Assembly: GCA_938006335.1 (NCBI GenBank)
Contig: CALLMF010000020.1
Location: 89,180-153,179, forward strand
Direction: 5' to 3'
DNA length: 64,000 bases
Source of the DNA: an uncultured Granulosicoccaceae bacterium
GTDB taxonomy: Bacteria; Pseudomonadota; Gammaproteobacteria; Granulosicoccales; Granulosicoccaceae
Shown in pieces: positions 55,456-64,000 of the stretch. The stretch's first letter is position 1. Every line of letters starts with the position of its first letter. The notes beneath the pieces were generated by a model, which saw only the letters and a program-made list of their open reading frames with translations, ran no database searches and had not been told where the DNA came from. The position numbers and the translations under genes were made by a program.

Positions 55456-58059
55456 ATGCTCGAAGCCTATCGTCAACATGTCGCGGAACGCGCCGCAGAA
55501 GGCATTGTCCCGAAACCGCTTGATGCCGAGCAAGCGGCTGGCCTCGTGGAGTTGCTCAAGGCTCCCCCGGCCGGAGAAGAAGAATTTCTGCTCGATCTGT
55601 TGACGAACCGCGTACCCGCAGGCGTGGACGAGGCGGCGTACGTCAAGGCGGGCTTTCTCGCCGCGGTCGCCAAGGGTGAGGTCGCTTGTTCCCTGATCTC
55701 GCGCGTCAGGGCGGTCGAGATTCTCGGCACGATGCTCGGCGGGTACAACGTCGAGTACCTGGTCGCAGCGCTTGATGATGACGAGCTTGCCGATAGCGCC
55801 GCGGCGGCCTTGTCGCACACGCTGCTGGTGTTCGATGCGTTCAACGATGTCCAGAAAAAGGCTGACGATGGCAACGCGCACGCCAAGCGTGTCATGAAAT
55901 CCTGGGCAGACGCCGAATGGTTCACCTCCAGGGACGAAGTACCCAAGGTCGTCACACTGAGCGTGTTCAAGGTACCGGGAGAGACCAACACCGATGACCT
56001 TTCACCCGCCGTCGATGCCTGGTCGCGTCCCGATATCCCCTTGCATGCCAAGGCCATGCTCAAGTTCGAAAGAGAAGGTTTCACCAAGGACCCGCTGGGA
56101 GATCTTGCCAAGCTGAGTGACGGCCCTCATCCGGTCGCCTACGTCGGTGATGTCGTGGGTACGGGCTCTTCGCGCAAGTCCGCGACGAATTCGGTCCTCT
56201 GGTACATGGGCGACGATATCCCGCACATCCCGAACCGTCGCGATGGCGGCTTCGTGTTGGGTGGCAAGATCGCACCGATATTCTTCAACACGCTCGAGGA
56301 TGCGGGTGCATTGCCTATCGAATGCGACGTTGATGGCATGGAGATGGGCGACGTCATCGAGATCCATCCGCACGATGGCAAGGTCACGCGGCACGGCAGC
56401 GGCGAGCTGCTCTCTGAATTCACCTTGTCGAGCCCGGTGCTGCTCGACGAAGTGCGCGCGGGCGGGCGTATTCCGCTCATCATCGGCCGCGCGCTGACCG
56501 ACAAGGCCTGTGAAGCGCTGGGCCGCGACCCGAGCCCGGTGTTTGTACGTCCCGGCCACAGTGACACGTCCTCCAAGGGCTATACCCTGGCGCAAAAGAT
56601 GGTCGGCAAAGCCTGTGGTGTGGACGGTATTCGCCCCGGAGAATTTTGCGAGCCGCGCATGACGACGGTCGGCAGCCAGGACACCACTGGCCCGATGACG
56701 CGCGACGAGCTCAAGGACCTTGCCTGTCTCGGCTTTTCGGCCGATCTGGTGATGCAGAGCTTCTGCCACACCGCGGCCTATCCGAAGCCGGTCGATGTGG
56801 ACACCCACCATAGCCTGCCGGACTTCATGACCAACCGAGGCGGTGTCAGTCTGCGTCCAGGAGACGGCATCATCCACTCCTGGCTCAATCGCATGTTGCT
56901 GCCCGACACGGTCGGCACCGGCGGCGACTCCCACACGCGTTTCCCGATGGGAATCAGCTTTCCTGCCGGATCCGGTCTTGTGGCCTTTGCCGCAGCGGTC
57001 GGCGTCATGCCGTTGAACATGCCCGAGTCGGTACTGGTGCGCTTCAAGGGTGAGATGCAGCCGGGTATCACCTTGCGCGATCTCGTCAACGCGATTCCCT
57101 ATGCGGCGCTGCAGCGTGGCCTGCTGACCGTGGAGAAGAAGGGCAAGAAGAACGTCTTCTCGGGACGTTGCATCGAGATCGAAGGGCTCAAGGATCTCAA
57201 GCTCGAGCAGGCCTTCGAGCTTGCGGATGCGACGGCCGAGCGTTCCGCCGGTGGCTGCACGATCAAGCTCGATATCGAGCCCCTGAAGGAGTACATCACG
57301 TCCAACATCACGCTGCTCCGATGGATGATCGACCAGGGCTACGAGGATGCCAAGACCCTCGAGCGCCGCGCTCGCAAGATGGAGGAGTGGCTGGAAAACC
57401 CATCGCTGCTGGAGGCAGATGCCGACGCAGAATACTTCGAGACCATCGAGATCGATCTGGCGACCATCACCGAGCCTCTGCTGGCCTGCCCGAACGACCC
57501 CGACGACGTGAAGCCGCTATCCGAAGTGCAGAACACCGATATCGATGAAGTGTTCATCGGCTCCTGCATGACCAACATCGGCCACTACCGCGCCGCCGGT
57601 CAGCTTCTCAAGGAGGCGGGGGAGTACATCGATACCGTGCTGTGGATTGCGCCGCCAACACGCATGGACGAGCACCAGTTGAAGGAAGAGGGCTGGTACA
57701 ACATCTTCGGCGCGGCGGGAGCGCGCCTGGAAATACCCGGTTGTTCCTTGTGCATGGGTAACCAGGCACGCGTCAAGCCGGGCGCTACCGTGGTTTCGAC
57801 GTCAACACGCAACTTCCCGAACCGGCTCGGCAAGGGTGCGTTCGTGTACCTGTCGTCGGCAGAGCTCGCGGCAGTGGCTGCCTTGTTGGGACGACTGCCT
57901 ACCCCGGAGGAGTACCAGAAGTACGTGGCAGGACTCAACGCGATGAGTGGCGAGCTGTACCGCTATCTCAACTTCAACGAGATTGCCGAATTCCAGAATT
58001 CGGCCGACGATGCCAAGGTCAAGTTCAAGGACATTCCGGTGTCTATCGTCGCGGCCTGA
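55456..58059 (+). CDS. acnB: aconitate hydratase B
   Basis: The main TCA-cycle aconitase of gammaproteobacteria, isomerising citrate to isocitrate with a 4Fe-4S cluster; some also act on 2-methylaconitate. The 867-residue protein (E. coli 865) has the N-terminal HEAT-like domain ([35 protein letters not shown]), the swivel domain [15 protein letters not shown] and [15 protein letters not shown], and cluster ligands in [23 protein letters not shown] and [12 protein letters not shown]. It follows uvrB after 63 bases and is convergent with hflD. Confidence 0.97.
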   Translation: MLEAYRQHVAERAAEGIVPKPLDAEQAAGLVELLKAPPAGEEEFLLDLLTNRVPAGVDEAAYVKAGFLAAVAKGEVACSLISRVRAVEILGTMLGGYNVEYLVAALDDDELADSAAAALSHTLLVFDAFNDVQKKADDGNAHAKRVMKSWADAEWFTSRDEVPKVVTLSVFKVPGETNTDDLSPAVDAWSRPDIPLHAKAMLKFEREGFTKDPLGDLAKLSDGPHPVAYVGDVVGTGSSRKSATNSVLWYMGDDIPHIPNRRDGGFVLGGKIAPIFFNTLEDAGALPIECDVDGMEMGDVIEIHPHDGKVTRHGSGELLSEFTLSSPVLLDEVRAGGRIPLIIGRALTDKACEALGRDPSPVFVRPGHSDTSSKGYTLAQKMVGKACGVDGIRPGEFCEPRMTTVGSQDTTGPMTRDELKDLACLGFSADLVMQSFCHTAAYPKPVDVDTHHSLPDFMTNRGGVSLRPGDGIIHSWLNRMLLPDTVGTGGDSHTRFPMGISFPAGSGLVAFAAAVGVMPLNMPESVLVRFKGEMQPGITLRDLVNAIPYAALQRGLLTVEKKGKKNVFSGRCIEIEGLKDLKLEQAFELADATAERSAGGCTIKLDIEPLKEYITSNITLLRWMIDQGYEDAKTLERRARKMEEWLENPSLLEADADAEYFETIEIDLATITEPLLACPNDPDDVKPLSEVQNTDIDEVFIGSCMTNIGHYRAAGQLLKEAGEYIDTVLWIAPPTRMDEHQLKEEGWYNIFGAAGARLEIPGCSLCMGNQARVKPGATVVSTSTRNFPNRLGKGAFVYLSSAELAAVAALLGRLPTPEEYQKYVAGLNAMSGELYRYLNFNEIAEFQNSADDAKVKFKDIPVSIVAA

Positions 58060-58071
58060 GGCTGCAGTGCT

Positions 58072-58091
58072 CCCGGGGCTTGCGCCCCGGG
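58072..58091. terminator. hairpin between acnB and hflD
   Basis: A perfect 8-base stem (CCCGGGGC/GCCCCGGG) with a TTGC loop lies 12 bases after acnB, between convergent genes. No T-run follows on either strand, so it may be a weak bidirectional or Rho-assisted end. Confidence 0.45.
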
Positions 58092-58120
58092 GGCAATTCC
58101 GGAGCCGACCGGCCGGGCCG

Positions 58121-58744
58121 TCAGGCGTCCAGAATTTCCTCGGCGGTGCGCAGGTATTTGCCACGCCCCAACAGCAGATTTATCCGGGAGCCGCCGCATT
58201 GGCGCCACAGCACCACCGATCGCAGGCCACCGAGTAGCACCGCGCGGATTGTCGATGCGGTGTCGCTGTTATTGAGGTGTGCCGGGTCGCCGGACACCAT
58301 GATGCGTGGTGACAAGTGGCTGATGGCGGTGCGATAGAGATTTGCCAGATTCGAGATCAGCGTGGGATCGGTGACGTCGAAATCCAGGGATTGGGCACGG
58401 CTGATACCAATGCGCAATTGCTCGATCGTGCTGTCATCCTTGAGGACGTTGCCTCCGAGCTGAATCAGCGACAGCGCATAGCGGGCGATGTCCAGATCGT
58501 GGGCCTCCCCACGCCCGCCAAGCTGGTTACGTAACACACGCAGTCCGGGCTTGAGGTGCGTTGCGCTGCCGCCGTAAGCGTCGATCACGCGATCGGTGTT
58601 GAGCGTGAGTATCGAACGCAGGGTTGCTGCAAGCTCATCGTCGTTGCAGCGACCGGTGGTTGCAAGCGCCTTGCACAGGTGCACGGATTGGAACACGCCA
58701 GCCAGTGCAAGGGTCTGGTTGCCGGGCGAATCGAGTTGGCTCAT
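58121..58744 (-). CDS. hflD: high frequency lysogenization protein HflD homologue
   Basis: A 207-residue helical protein of the HflD/DUF489 family. The sequence TLALAGVFQSVHLCKALATTG, LTLNTDRVIDAYGG, LKPGLRVLRNQLGG and GLRSVVLWRQCGGSRINLLLGRGKYL matches the family. In E. coli it is membrane-associated and binds the phage lambda CII protein; its normal cellular job is unclear. It sits directly downstream of mnmA (27 bases), the conserved mnmA-hflD order. Confidence 0.92.
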   Translation of the reverse strand: MSQLDSPGNQTLALAGVFQSVHLCKALATTGRCNDDELAATLRSILTLNTDRVIDAYGGSATHLKPGLRVLRNQLGGRGEAHDLDIARYALSLIQLGGNVLKDDSTIEQLRIGISRAQSLDFDVTDPTLISNLANLYRTAISHLSPRIMVSGDPAHLNNSDTASTIRAVLLGGLRSVVLWRQCGGSRINLLLGRGKYLRTAEEILDA

Positions 58745-58771
58745 GGGCGCAGTATAAAGGCGTACAACGGT

Positions 58772-59899
58772 TCAGATGGATGCTTGTTCTATTGTTGGAC
58801 CCAGGCGGTCGATCACCCCACCGCCAAGACAGGTCTCATTGTGATACAGCACCACTGATTGGCCCGGCGTCATCGCACGTACCGGCGCGTCGAACTGCAC
58901 GGAAATGCGTGCGTCATCGTTGCATCGTACTTCTGCGTCCAGATCCTGTTGTCGGTAACGCACGCGGGCGGTACAGCGGAATGTCGTGGCAGGTGGCACG
59001 CCCGCAACCCAATGCATGTCGACCGCCTCGAGCGTGGTACGCATCAGTCCGGCATGCTCGTGGCCCTGGCCGACGATCAAGCGGTTGCGCTCCAGGTCCT
59101 TGTCGAGCACGTACCAGGGCGCATCGCTCGCGCCGTCCAGCCCACCGATGCCCAGCCCCTGTCGTTGGCCGAGGGTGTGGTACATCAGTCCTGTGTGCTG
59201 GCCGATGACCTTGCCACTGTCGTCGACGATCTCGCCCGGCTGGTTAGGCAGGTAGTCCGCGAGAAACGCCGAGAACTTGCGCTCGCCAATAAAGCAGATG
59301 CCGGTGCTGTCCTTTTTGGTGTGGACGTGAAGACCCGCGTCCCTGGCACGCGCACGCACGTCCGCCTTGTCGAGTTCACCGACAGGGAAAAGACTGGGTG
59401 CGATCTGCGCCTGACCGAGCTGGTGCAGGAAGTAGCTCTGGTCCTTGTTGGCATCGAGTCCGCGCAACAGTTGCCAGCCAGAGGTGTCATTGTAGCCGCG
59501 CCGAACGTAATGCCCCGTGGCGATCGCATCGGCACCGTGTTGCTCGGCAAAGTCGAGAAAGGCCTTGAACTTGATTTCGCGATTGCAGAGCACATCCGGG
59601 TTAGGCGTTCTGCCGGCACGATACTCAGCAAGAAAATGTTCGAACACGCCAGCCCAGTATTCTTCGGCAAAGTTGACCGTCTGCAGTTCGATGCCCAGCA
59701 TCGTGGCAACGCCAGCTGCATCCCGGTAATCCTGACGTGCGGTACAGGCCTCGTCGTCGTCCTCCCAGTTCTGCATGAACACGCCGCTGACACGAAAGCC
59801 AGCCTCGAGCAGCAACAGGGCAGTCACGGAAGAGTCCACGCCACCGCTCATGCCGACGATGACATGTGCCCCGGGGGGCGGCAAAAGCGAAGCGTTCAT
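58772..59899 (-). CDS. mnmA: tRNA 2-thiouridylase MnmA
   Basis: Thiolates position 2 of the wobble uridine in Lys, Glu and Gln tRNAs using ATP and sulfur relayed by the Tus proteins. The 375-residue product has the PP-loop [23 protein letters not shown], the catalytic cysteine in [19 protein letters not shown] and a second in [17 protein letters not shown], with the C-terminal [13 protein letters not shown] segment. ATG 59899 is chosen; the open frame to 59962 runs into the divergent gene's upstream region. It is divergent from the YdcF-like gene. Confidence 0.95.
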   Translation of the reverse strand: MNASLLPPPGAHVIVGMSGGVDSSVTALLLLEAGFRVSGVFMQNWEDDDEACTARQDYRDAAGVATMLGIELQTVNFAEEYWAGVFEHFLAEYRAGRTPNPDVLCNREIKFKAFLDFAEQHGADAIATGHYVRRGYNDTSGWQLLRGLDANKDQSYFLHQLGQAQIAPSLFPVGELDKADVRARARDAGLHVHTKKDSTGICFIGERKFSAFLADYLPNQPGEIVDDSGKVIGQHTGLMYHTLGQRQGLGIGGLDGASDAPWYVLDKDLERNRLIVGQGHEHAGLMRTTLEAVDMHWVAGVPPATTFRCTARVRYRQQDLDAEVRCNDDARISVQFDAPVRAMTPGQSVVLYHNETCLGGGVIDRLGPTIEQASI

Positions 59900-59994
59900 G
59901 TGCTGACCAGAAACCAGGGACTGTGGCGGGTGCTCGCTAGCATATCGGTCATGGCCAGACACTGCAGCCGAGATTCAGGCGCTATGCTGCTTGC

Positions 59995-60810
59995 ATGATT
60001 TCGCTTGTCAAAGATTGGGTTGTCGACCCGCTCGGCCTGCTGTTGCTGTGGCTGCTCGGCCTGAGCCTGATGGCGCTGATACTCAAGCGTCGACGGCGCT
60101 CGCGACGGGTTGCGGCAAGCTCCAGTGCCGGTCGGTGGCTTCGGCGCGGCGTGTTCGCCGTGCTCGGCCTGGCGGGTTTCGCGGTGGTTGCAGGTCCGGC
60201 CATCGTCAATCCGGTACTCGCTTCGCTGGAGCATCAGGAGCCTGCCACCGAGTGCGCGGCGTCGACCCGCATCGTGGTGCTCGGTGGGGGCGCGAGTGCC
60301 CTTGCCCAGGATGTCTCGGAATTCTCTGCCATGTCGTCGGCAACCCTCGCGCGCACGCAGGGTGCGATCGAGCTTGCGATGGCCGATCCGACAGCATCTG
60401 TTGTCACCGTCGGTGGTGGGCTGGGTGCAGTGACAGAGGCCGATCTGATGGCAGAACTCATCGAGCAGTTCGGGATCGATCCGGCACGCGTACAGCGTGA
60501 GCGCACTTCGTCGAACACCGCAGAAAACGCCACACGTGTGCGCGAGCTGCTCGGCAGCGACGGTGGCCCAGGCGAGGAATCAATACGCCTGGTGACATCA
60601 GCGGCACATATGGCACGTGCGGCCGGCGTGTTCCGGGCCAGCGGTTTTGAGGTATGTCCGTATCCGGTCGATCATCTGGCCCTTGCTGACGTGCCATGGT
60701 GGGCGCTGTGGCCGCAGACAACCGCAATGGTGAAGTTCGACAAGTGGTTGCACGAGACCATCGCCTTGCAGCTCTATCGCTGGCGCGGCGACATCCGTCC
60801 TAGCTCCTAG
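59995..60810 (+). CDS. YdcF/ElyC-like DUF218 membrane protein
   Basis: A 271-residue inner-membrane protein. Two N-terminal hydrophobic segments (LLLLWLLGLSLMALIL and GVFAVLGLAGFAVVAGPAIV) precede the DUF218 domain, with RIVVLGGGAS, TLARTQGAIELA, ERTSSNTAENATRVRELL and RLVTSAAHMARAAGVFRASGFEV. ElyC/SanA/YdcF proteins affect envelope integrity and lipid-carrier use, but the catalytic reaction is not established. The IS200 element begins right after its stop, so its downstream transcript may be affected. Confidence 0.88.
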   Translation: MISLVKDWVVDPLGLLLLWLLGLSLMALILKRRRRSRRVAASSSAGRWLRRGVFAVLGLAGFAVVAGPAIVNPVLASLEHQEPATECAASTRIVVLGGGASALAQDVSEFSAMSSATLARTQGAIELAMADPTASVVTVGGGLGAVTEADLMAELIEQFGIDPARVQRERTSSNTAENATRVRELLGSDGGPGEESIRLVTSAAHMARAAGVFRASGFEVCPYPVDHLALADVPWWALWPQTTAMVKFDKWLHETIALQLYRWRGDIRPSS

Positions 60811-60825
60811 CGTCAGCGGGAGTCC

Positions 60826-60842
60826 CCCCGGCTGTGCCGGGG
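60826..60842. repeat. left-end hairpin of the IS200-type element
   Basis: CCCCGGC (60826-60832) pairs perfectly with GCCGGGG (60836-60842) around a TGT loop. It lies about 16 bases after the YdcF-like gene stop and mirrors the right-end hairpin, so it is the probable TnpA recognition structure. The exact cleavage site cannot be read. Confidence 0.75.
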
Positions 60843-60904
60843 AGGCATCCAAAGTTTGACGTTTCCGGGATTTGACAGATGCTGGAGTCCATCAAGAAAC
60901 TCCC

Positions 60905-60937
60905 TGCTGTGAGCCGCCAAGCACACAGCAAAGGAGA
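60905..60937 (+). promoter_or_regulatory. hairpin and ribosome-binding site before tnpA
   Basis: TGCTGTG (60905-60911) pairs with CACAGCA (60924-60930), immediately followed by AAAGGAG (60931-60937) and the tnpA start. IS200 elements are known to restrain transposase translation through 5' leader structure; this stem just before the Shine-Dalgarno fits that idea, but regulation is inferred. Confidence 0.5.
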
Positions 60938-60942
60938 ACTTG

Positions 60943-61374
60943 ATGGACGAATCGAAGACGCTAAATCACTCGAAGTGGGACTGCAAGTACCACGTTGTTT
61001 TCATACCGAAGAAACGTCGAAAGTCACTGTACGGCCCGTTGAGGCAGCACCTTGGAGAGGTGTTTCGAGAGCTGGCTCGGCGTAGGGAGTGCATGATTGA
61101 GGAAGGGCACCTGATGCCGGATCACGTACACATGATGATCTCGATACCGCCGAAGTACGCGGTATCGCAGGTGATCGGGTATATCAAGGGCAAGAGCGCG
61201 ATCCACATAGCGAGGGTTTACGCGGGGAGGAAGCGGAATTTTGTAGGGCAGCACTTTTGGGCCCGAGGCTATTTCGTTTCAACGGTGGGAAGAGACGAAG
61301 AGATCGTTAGGGAGTACATACGGAACCAGGAGCGTGAAGACGCGCGACTGGACCAGCTCGAACTGTTGAGGTAA
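60943..61374 (+). CDS. tnpA: IS200/IS605 family transposase TnpA
   Basis: A 143-residue Y1-HUH transposase. The HUH motif is MPDHVHMMISIP (His61 and His63) and the catalytic tyrosine is probably Y125 in REYIRNQE. The N-terminus SKWDCKYHVVFIPKKRRKSLYG and AVSQVIGYIKGKSAI are typical of the IS200 branch. It acts as a dimer, cutting and joining single-stranded ends at hairpins. The gene is intact with no frameshift, and starts at ATG 60943, preceded by AAAGGAG. The element may therefore be active. Confidence 0.93.
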   Translation: MDESKTLNHSKWDCKYHVVFIPKKRRKSLYGPLRQHLGEVFRELARRRECMIEEGHLMPDHVHMMISIPPKYAVSQVIGYIKGKSAIHIARVYAGRKRNFVGQHFWARGYFVSTVGRDEEIVREYIRNQEREDARLDQLELLR

Positions 61375-61377
61375 ATC

Positions 61378-61470
61378 GCCACCTTTGGTGGCACCTGACT
61401 AGGGGCCGCGAAGCGACCCCGCAGCCGCTTTGAGCGGCTCACAACTTAATCCCCCCGGCTTTGCCGGGGG
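61378..61470 (+). repeat. tandem hairpin array at the IS right end
   Basis: Four stem-loops follow the tnpA stop without overlap: GCCACC/GGTGGC (61378-61392), GGGGCCGC/GCGACCCC with one mismatch (61402-61420), AGCCGCT/AGCGGCT (61423-61439) and CCCCCGGC/GCCGGGGG (61452-61470). Loops are three bases, TTT, GAA, TTG and TTT. The last matches the left-end hairpin; the first three may form a structured 3' transcript end. Confidence 0.7.
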
Positions 61471-61480
61471 ATATTTAGTG

Positions 61481-61502
61481 GACAGACCACTAGTGGTCTG
61501 TC
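61481..61502. repeat. 22-base perfect palindrome at the epimerase 3' end
   Basis: GACAGACCACT (61481-61491) is followed at once by its exact complement (61492-61502), without a loop. It abuts the IS right end and covers the first bases of the epimerase stop codon (TGA at 61501-61503). It could be an insertion target remnant, a protein-binding site or a weak terminator. Confidence 0.6.
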
Positions 61503-62508
61503 AGATATCGTAGTACTCGCGGTACCAATCGACAAATCGCGCTACGCCGTCTTCCACGCTGGTGTCAGGCTTGTAGTCCACATCCCGAACCAGATCGCTG
61601 ACGTCGGCAAAAGTGTCGGGTACATCGCCAGCTTGCAGCGGCAGCAGGTTCTTTTCTGCAGTCTTGTTCAAGCAGCCTTCGAGTACGCGAATGTAGTGCT
61701 CGAGTTCTACTGGCGCGTTGTTGCCGATGTTGTAGACCCTGAAAGGAGCCGAGCTAGATGCCGGATCGGGCTTGTTGGAATCCCACTCCGGATTGGGGGC
61801 CGCGACATTGTCGAGCGTGCGAATGACGCCTTCGACGATATCGTCGACGAAGGTGAAGTCCCGCTTGTGCCGTCCGTAGTTGAATACGTCGATCGGCTCA
61901 CCCGCAAGGATCTTGCGGGTAAACAGGAATAGCGCCATGTCCGGGCGACCCCAGGGTCCGTAGACGGTGAAGAAGCGCAGTCCGGTGGTTGGAAGCTGGA
62001 ACAGGTGGCTGTAGGTGTGGGCCATCAGCTCGTTGCACTTCTTGGTGGCGGCATAGAGACTCACCGGGTGATCAACGGACTCATGCACGCTGAATGGCAT
62101 GTTGGTGTGATTGCCGTAGACCGAACTGGTTGACGCGTATACAAGGTGCTGAACATCGTGGTGACGGCAATTCTCGATCACGTTCAGGAAGCCGACGACA
62201 TTGGCATCCACGTAGGCGCGCGGGTTTTCAAGGGAATAGCGAACGCCCGCCTGCGCTGCCAGATTCACGACCTTGTCCGGTCGATGGGCGGCAAATGTCT
62301 TCTTCATCAGATCGGCATCTTCGATGTCACCGCGGACGTCGGTGAACCCCGGCTGCGCCTTCACACGCGCGAGGCGCGCCAGCTTCAGATCAACGTCGTA
62401 GTAGTCGTTGATGTTGTCAATGCCAATGACTTCGTCGCCACGAGCCAACAACCTGAGTGCCAGCGTGGAGCCGATGAATCCGGCGGTGCCGGTAACTAGA
62501 ACCTTCAT
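61501..62508 (-). CDS. NAD-dependent epimerase, UDP-glucuronate 4-epimerase-like
   Basis: A 335-residue short-chain dehydrogenase-type epimerase. The Rossmann motif is [16 protein letters not shown] (residues 6-21), DNINDYYDV follows, the substrate signature is [27 protein letters not shown], and the catalytic Tyr152-Lys156 pair lies in [10 protein letters not shown]. The pattern matches the CapI/LspL group that converts UDP-glucuronate to UDP-galacturonate. The neighbouring dehydrogenase gene could supply an acidic UDP-sugar, so the pair likely feeds a surface polysaccharide. The stop codon overlaps the palindrome beside the IS element. Substrate is inferred. Confidence 0.88.
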   Translation of the reverse strand: MKVLVTGTAGFIGSTLALRLLARGDEVIGIDNINDYYDVDLKLARLARVKAQPGFTDVRGDIEDADLMKKTFAAHRPDKVVNLAAQAGVRYSLENPRAYVDANVVGFLNVIENCRHHDVQHLVYASTSSVYGNHTNMPFSVHESVDHPVSLYAATKKCNELMAHTYSHLFQLPTTGLRFFTVYGPWGRPDMALFLFTRKILAGEPIDVFNYGRHKRDFTFVDDIVEGVIRTLDNVAAPNPEWDSNKPDPASSSAPFRVYNIGNNAPVELEHYIRVLEGCLNKTAEKNLLPLQAGDVPDTFADVSDLVRDVDYKPDTSVEDGVARFVDWYREYYDI

Positions 62509-62568
62509 GCAGGAAAGTGTCCGTGAAAGCTATGGGGCGATGTCAATGGAGAATCGATCGTCGTGGCG

Positions 62569-63849
62569 TTACAGCCTCGCGTCGACGTCGTCCTTGGGCA
62601 GTACACTCTTGATGTCGTACAGCACGTGCTCAGGCTTGCCGAGCTTGCGTATTCCCGTGCTTCCAAGTTCACGAAACTGCTCGTGCGCTACCGCCAGAAT
62701 GATGGCGTCGTAACGGCCTGGCTCAAGATTTTCGGTCGGCGTGATGCCGTACTCATGCTGCGCTTCGGCAGCGTCTACCCAGGGATCATGCACGTCGACA
62801 TTGGCGTGGTAGGTCTCCAGCTCGGCGATGATGTCGACCACTCGGGTATTGCGCAGGTCGGGGCAGTTTTCCTTGAAGGCAAGGCCGAGTATCAAGACGT
62901 TGGCGCCAGCGACGTGTATGCGTCGTCGGGTCAGCATCTTGATCACCTGTTCGGCGACGTAACTGCCCATGCCGTCATTGATCTGCCGGCCAGACAAGAT
63001 GACCTGCGGGTGGTACCCGATTTCCTGTGCCTTGTGGGTCAGGTAATACGGATCAACGCTGATGCAGTGACCGCCGACAAGACCGGGTCGGAATGGCAAG
63101 AAGTTCCATTTGGTGCCAGCAGCCTCGAGCACTTCCAGGGTATCGATGCCGAGCCGGTCGAAAATGAGTGCAAGTTCGTTGATCAGTGCGATGTTGAGGT
63201 CGCGCTGTGTGTTCTCGATGACCTTGGCGGCTTCTGCCACACGGATGGAGCTTGCGAGGTGAGTTCCCGCGGTGATCACGCGGGCATACAGCTCATCCAC
63301 TGCCTTGCCGACATCGGGTGTCGAACCTGCGGTCACTTTCATTATCGTGCTGACGCGATGCTCCTTGTCACCGGGGTTGATGCGTTCCGGGCTGTAGCCG
63401 CAATGAAACCCTTCGGTATAGGTGAGACCCGAGGCCTCCTCGAGCAAGGGAACGCAGACTTCTTCTGTGGCGCCCGGATACACCGTCGACTCATAGATCA
63501 CGAGGCTGCCTTCGCGCATGACGCTGCCGATCGCCTTGGAAGCCAGAATCAGAGGAGTGAGGTCCGGCTGCTTGTGCTGATTGATCGGCGTCGGAACGGT
63601 GACGATGAACACCTGGCACTCGGCAAGTTCCTTGATGTCGTCCGAGAAATCGAGATGACTGGCCTCGGCGAGTTCGTCCTTGCTCACTTCAAGCGTCCGG
63701 TCCATACCCGTACGCAGCTCGCTGATTCGTGCTGAAGAGATGTCAAAACCTGTGACTGGCATCGACTTGCCGAACTCCACGGCGAGCGGCAGGCCCACGT
63801 ATCCGAGACCGATGATTGCGATGCGCGCGTCAGGCGCGATGGTGTACAT
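62569..63849 (-). CDS. nucleotide sugar dehydrogenase, VipA/TviB (WbpA/WbpO)-like
   Basis: A 426-residue NAD-dependent UDP-sugar 6-dehydrogenase. The N-terminal NAD motif is [18 protein letters not shown], then [17 protein letters not shown] and [19 protein letters not shown]. The catalytic cysteine is C262 in [15 protein letters not shown]. This TviB-like branch oxidises N-acetylhexosamine UDP-sugars such as UDP-GlcNAc or UDP-GalNAc to uronic acids, rather than UDP-glucose, though the substrate must be tested. It lies 60 bases upstream of the epimerase gene on the same strand. Its upstream region runs towards the right window edge. Confidence 0.9.
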   Translation of the reverse strand: MYTIAPDARIAIIGLGYVGLPLAVEFGKSMPVTGFDISSARISELRTGMDRTLEVSKDELAEASHLDFSDDIKELAECQVFIVTVPTPINQHKQPDLTPLILASKAIGSVMREGSLVIYESTVYPGATEEVCVPLLEEASGLTYTEGFHCGYSPERINPGDKEHRVSTIMKVTAGSTPDVGKAVDELYARVITAGTHLASSIRVAEAAKVIENTQRDLNIALINELALIFDRLGIDTLEVLEAAGTKWNFLPFRPGLVGGHCISVDPYYLTHKAQEIGYHPQVILSGRQINDGMGSYVAEQVIKMLTRRRIHVAGANVLILGLAFKENCPDLRNTRVVDIIAELETYHANVDVHDPWVDAAEAQHEYGITPTENLEPGRYDAIILAVAHEQFRELGSTGIRKLGKPEHVLYDIKSVLPKDDVDARL

Positions 63850-64000
63850 GGAGGTGTTCCCGAGTCAGGCGGTCGAGCGATTCGGCAGCGCACAGGCTGC
63901 CGTGCAGGGGCTGGAGTATAAGGCCGTTCATCGGCCGCTTGTCTGGCGCCAGGTCACGCTACCGTGAACTTTGGTGTGATCTGGCTCGCGTGCCATCGGC
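63850..64000. other. right-edge region upstream of the dehydrogenase gene
   Basis: The final 151 bases lie upstream of the minus-strand dehydrogenase gene. I see no gene or RNA. It should hold the promoter of the nucleotide-sugar operon, but no clear -35/-10 pair is visible. Confidence 0.4.

Larger units (their letters stand above)
60820..61476 (+). mobile_element. IS200/IS605-type insertion sequence (tnpA only)
   Basis: A ~650-base element with one transposase gene and matching subterminal hairpins, the signature of IS200-type single-strand transposition. The left end holds a 7-base stem (60826-60832 with 60836-60842); the right end holds an 8-base stem (61452-61459 with 61463-61470). Both share the CCCCGGC/GCCGGGG core. 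No terminal inverted repeats or target duplications are expected in this family. Exact ends are estimated and could differ by some tens of bases. No tnpB gene is present. Confidence 0.82.

Noticed and set aside
58859..59998. 379-codon plus-strand open frame
   Set aside because: Antisense to mnmA and inconsistent with the divergent YdcF-like gene start.
62563..63735. 390-codon plus-strand open frame
   Set aside because: Antisense to the nucleotide-sugar dehydrogenase gene; no domain.

Overview
The window is a GC-rich, densely packed chromosomal segment. Gene content and order point to a gammaproteobacterium: the run thrS-infC-rpmI-rplT-pheS-pheT-ihfA-merR-tRNA-Pro is conserved there, and msbA-lpxK-kdsB, comEC, E. 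coli-type gshA, acnB, roxA and CsiV next to mfd fit as well. Lipid A and KDO export genes show a Gram-negative envelope. A marine or free-living lineage is possible, but I cannot name a genus from the sequence. Nearly all of the window is ordinary core genome. I found no CRISPR array, prophage, toxin-antitoxin pair or recognisable defence island.

Layout. 0-5.4 kb: edge-truncated alpha/beta hydrolase, then overlapping gshA-mobA-moeA (glutathione, molybdenum cofactor) and a convergent cytochrome P450. 5.5-14.6 kb: a large orphan response regulator with a degenerate GGDEF-like end, a MoxR-ATPase/VWA pair with a HIT protein, a PduO-type cobalamin adenosyltransferase, a thioesterase, a lytic transglycosylase, a YadGH-like ABC exporter and a methyltransferase. 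14.6-19.7 kb: minus-strand envelope-sensing group (glycine-zipper protein, PepSY protein, OmpR-type regulator, sensor kinase, secreted protein with a GlyGly-CTERM-like tail) and a CsiV-like protein beside mfd. 23.4-28.7 kb: a single LolC/E-like permease with LolD, then a large sulfotransferase-TPR-glycosyltransferase fusion. 28.8-36.5 kb: comEC, exbB/exbD, msbA, lpxK, kdsB and a Nudix hydrolase, tightly coupled. 36.5-39.3 kb: roxA, purB and tRNA-Val. 39.7-48.2 kb: aqpZ and the translation cluster from thrS to tRNA-Pro. 48.4-53.2 kb: the least conserved part, with an unknown protein, a YqjD/YqjE-like pair, an FN3-type lipoprotein, a small lipoprotein, a possible gene fragment and tRNA-Asn. 53.3-60.8 kb: uvrB, acnB, hflD, mnmA and a YdcF-like protein. 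60.8-61.5 kb: an IS200-type insertion sequence rich in hairpins. 61.5-63.8 kb: two nucleotide-sugar genes (4-epimerase and UDP-sugar dehydrogenase) from a surface polysaccharide locus that continues past the right edge.

The genes work together as a few coupled modules: envelope biogenesis (Lol, MsbA/LpxK/KdsB, CsiV, lytic transglycosylase), translation (ThrRS, IF3, L35, L20, PheRS, tRNAs, MnmA, RoxA), DNA repair (Mfd with UvrB) and molybdenum cofactor synthesis. The most unusual items are the sulfotransferase-TPR-glycosyltransferase fusion, the LolC/LolE hybrid permease without a partner permease gene, the receiver-receiver-PAS-degenerate GGDEF regulator, the ATC start of infC, the hairpin arrays of the IS200 element, and the AT-richer patch at 52.2-53.1 kb. 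No novel multi-gene system could be demonstrated.
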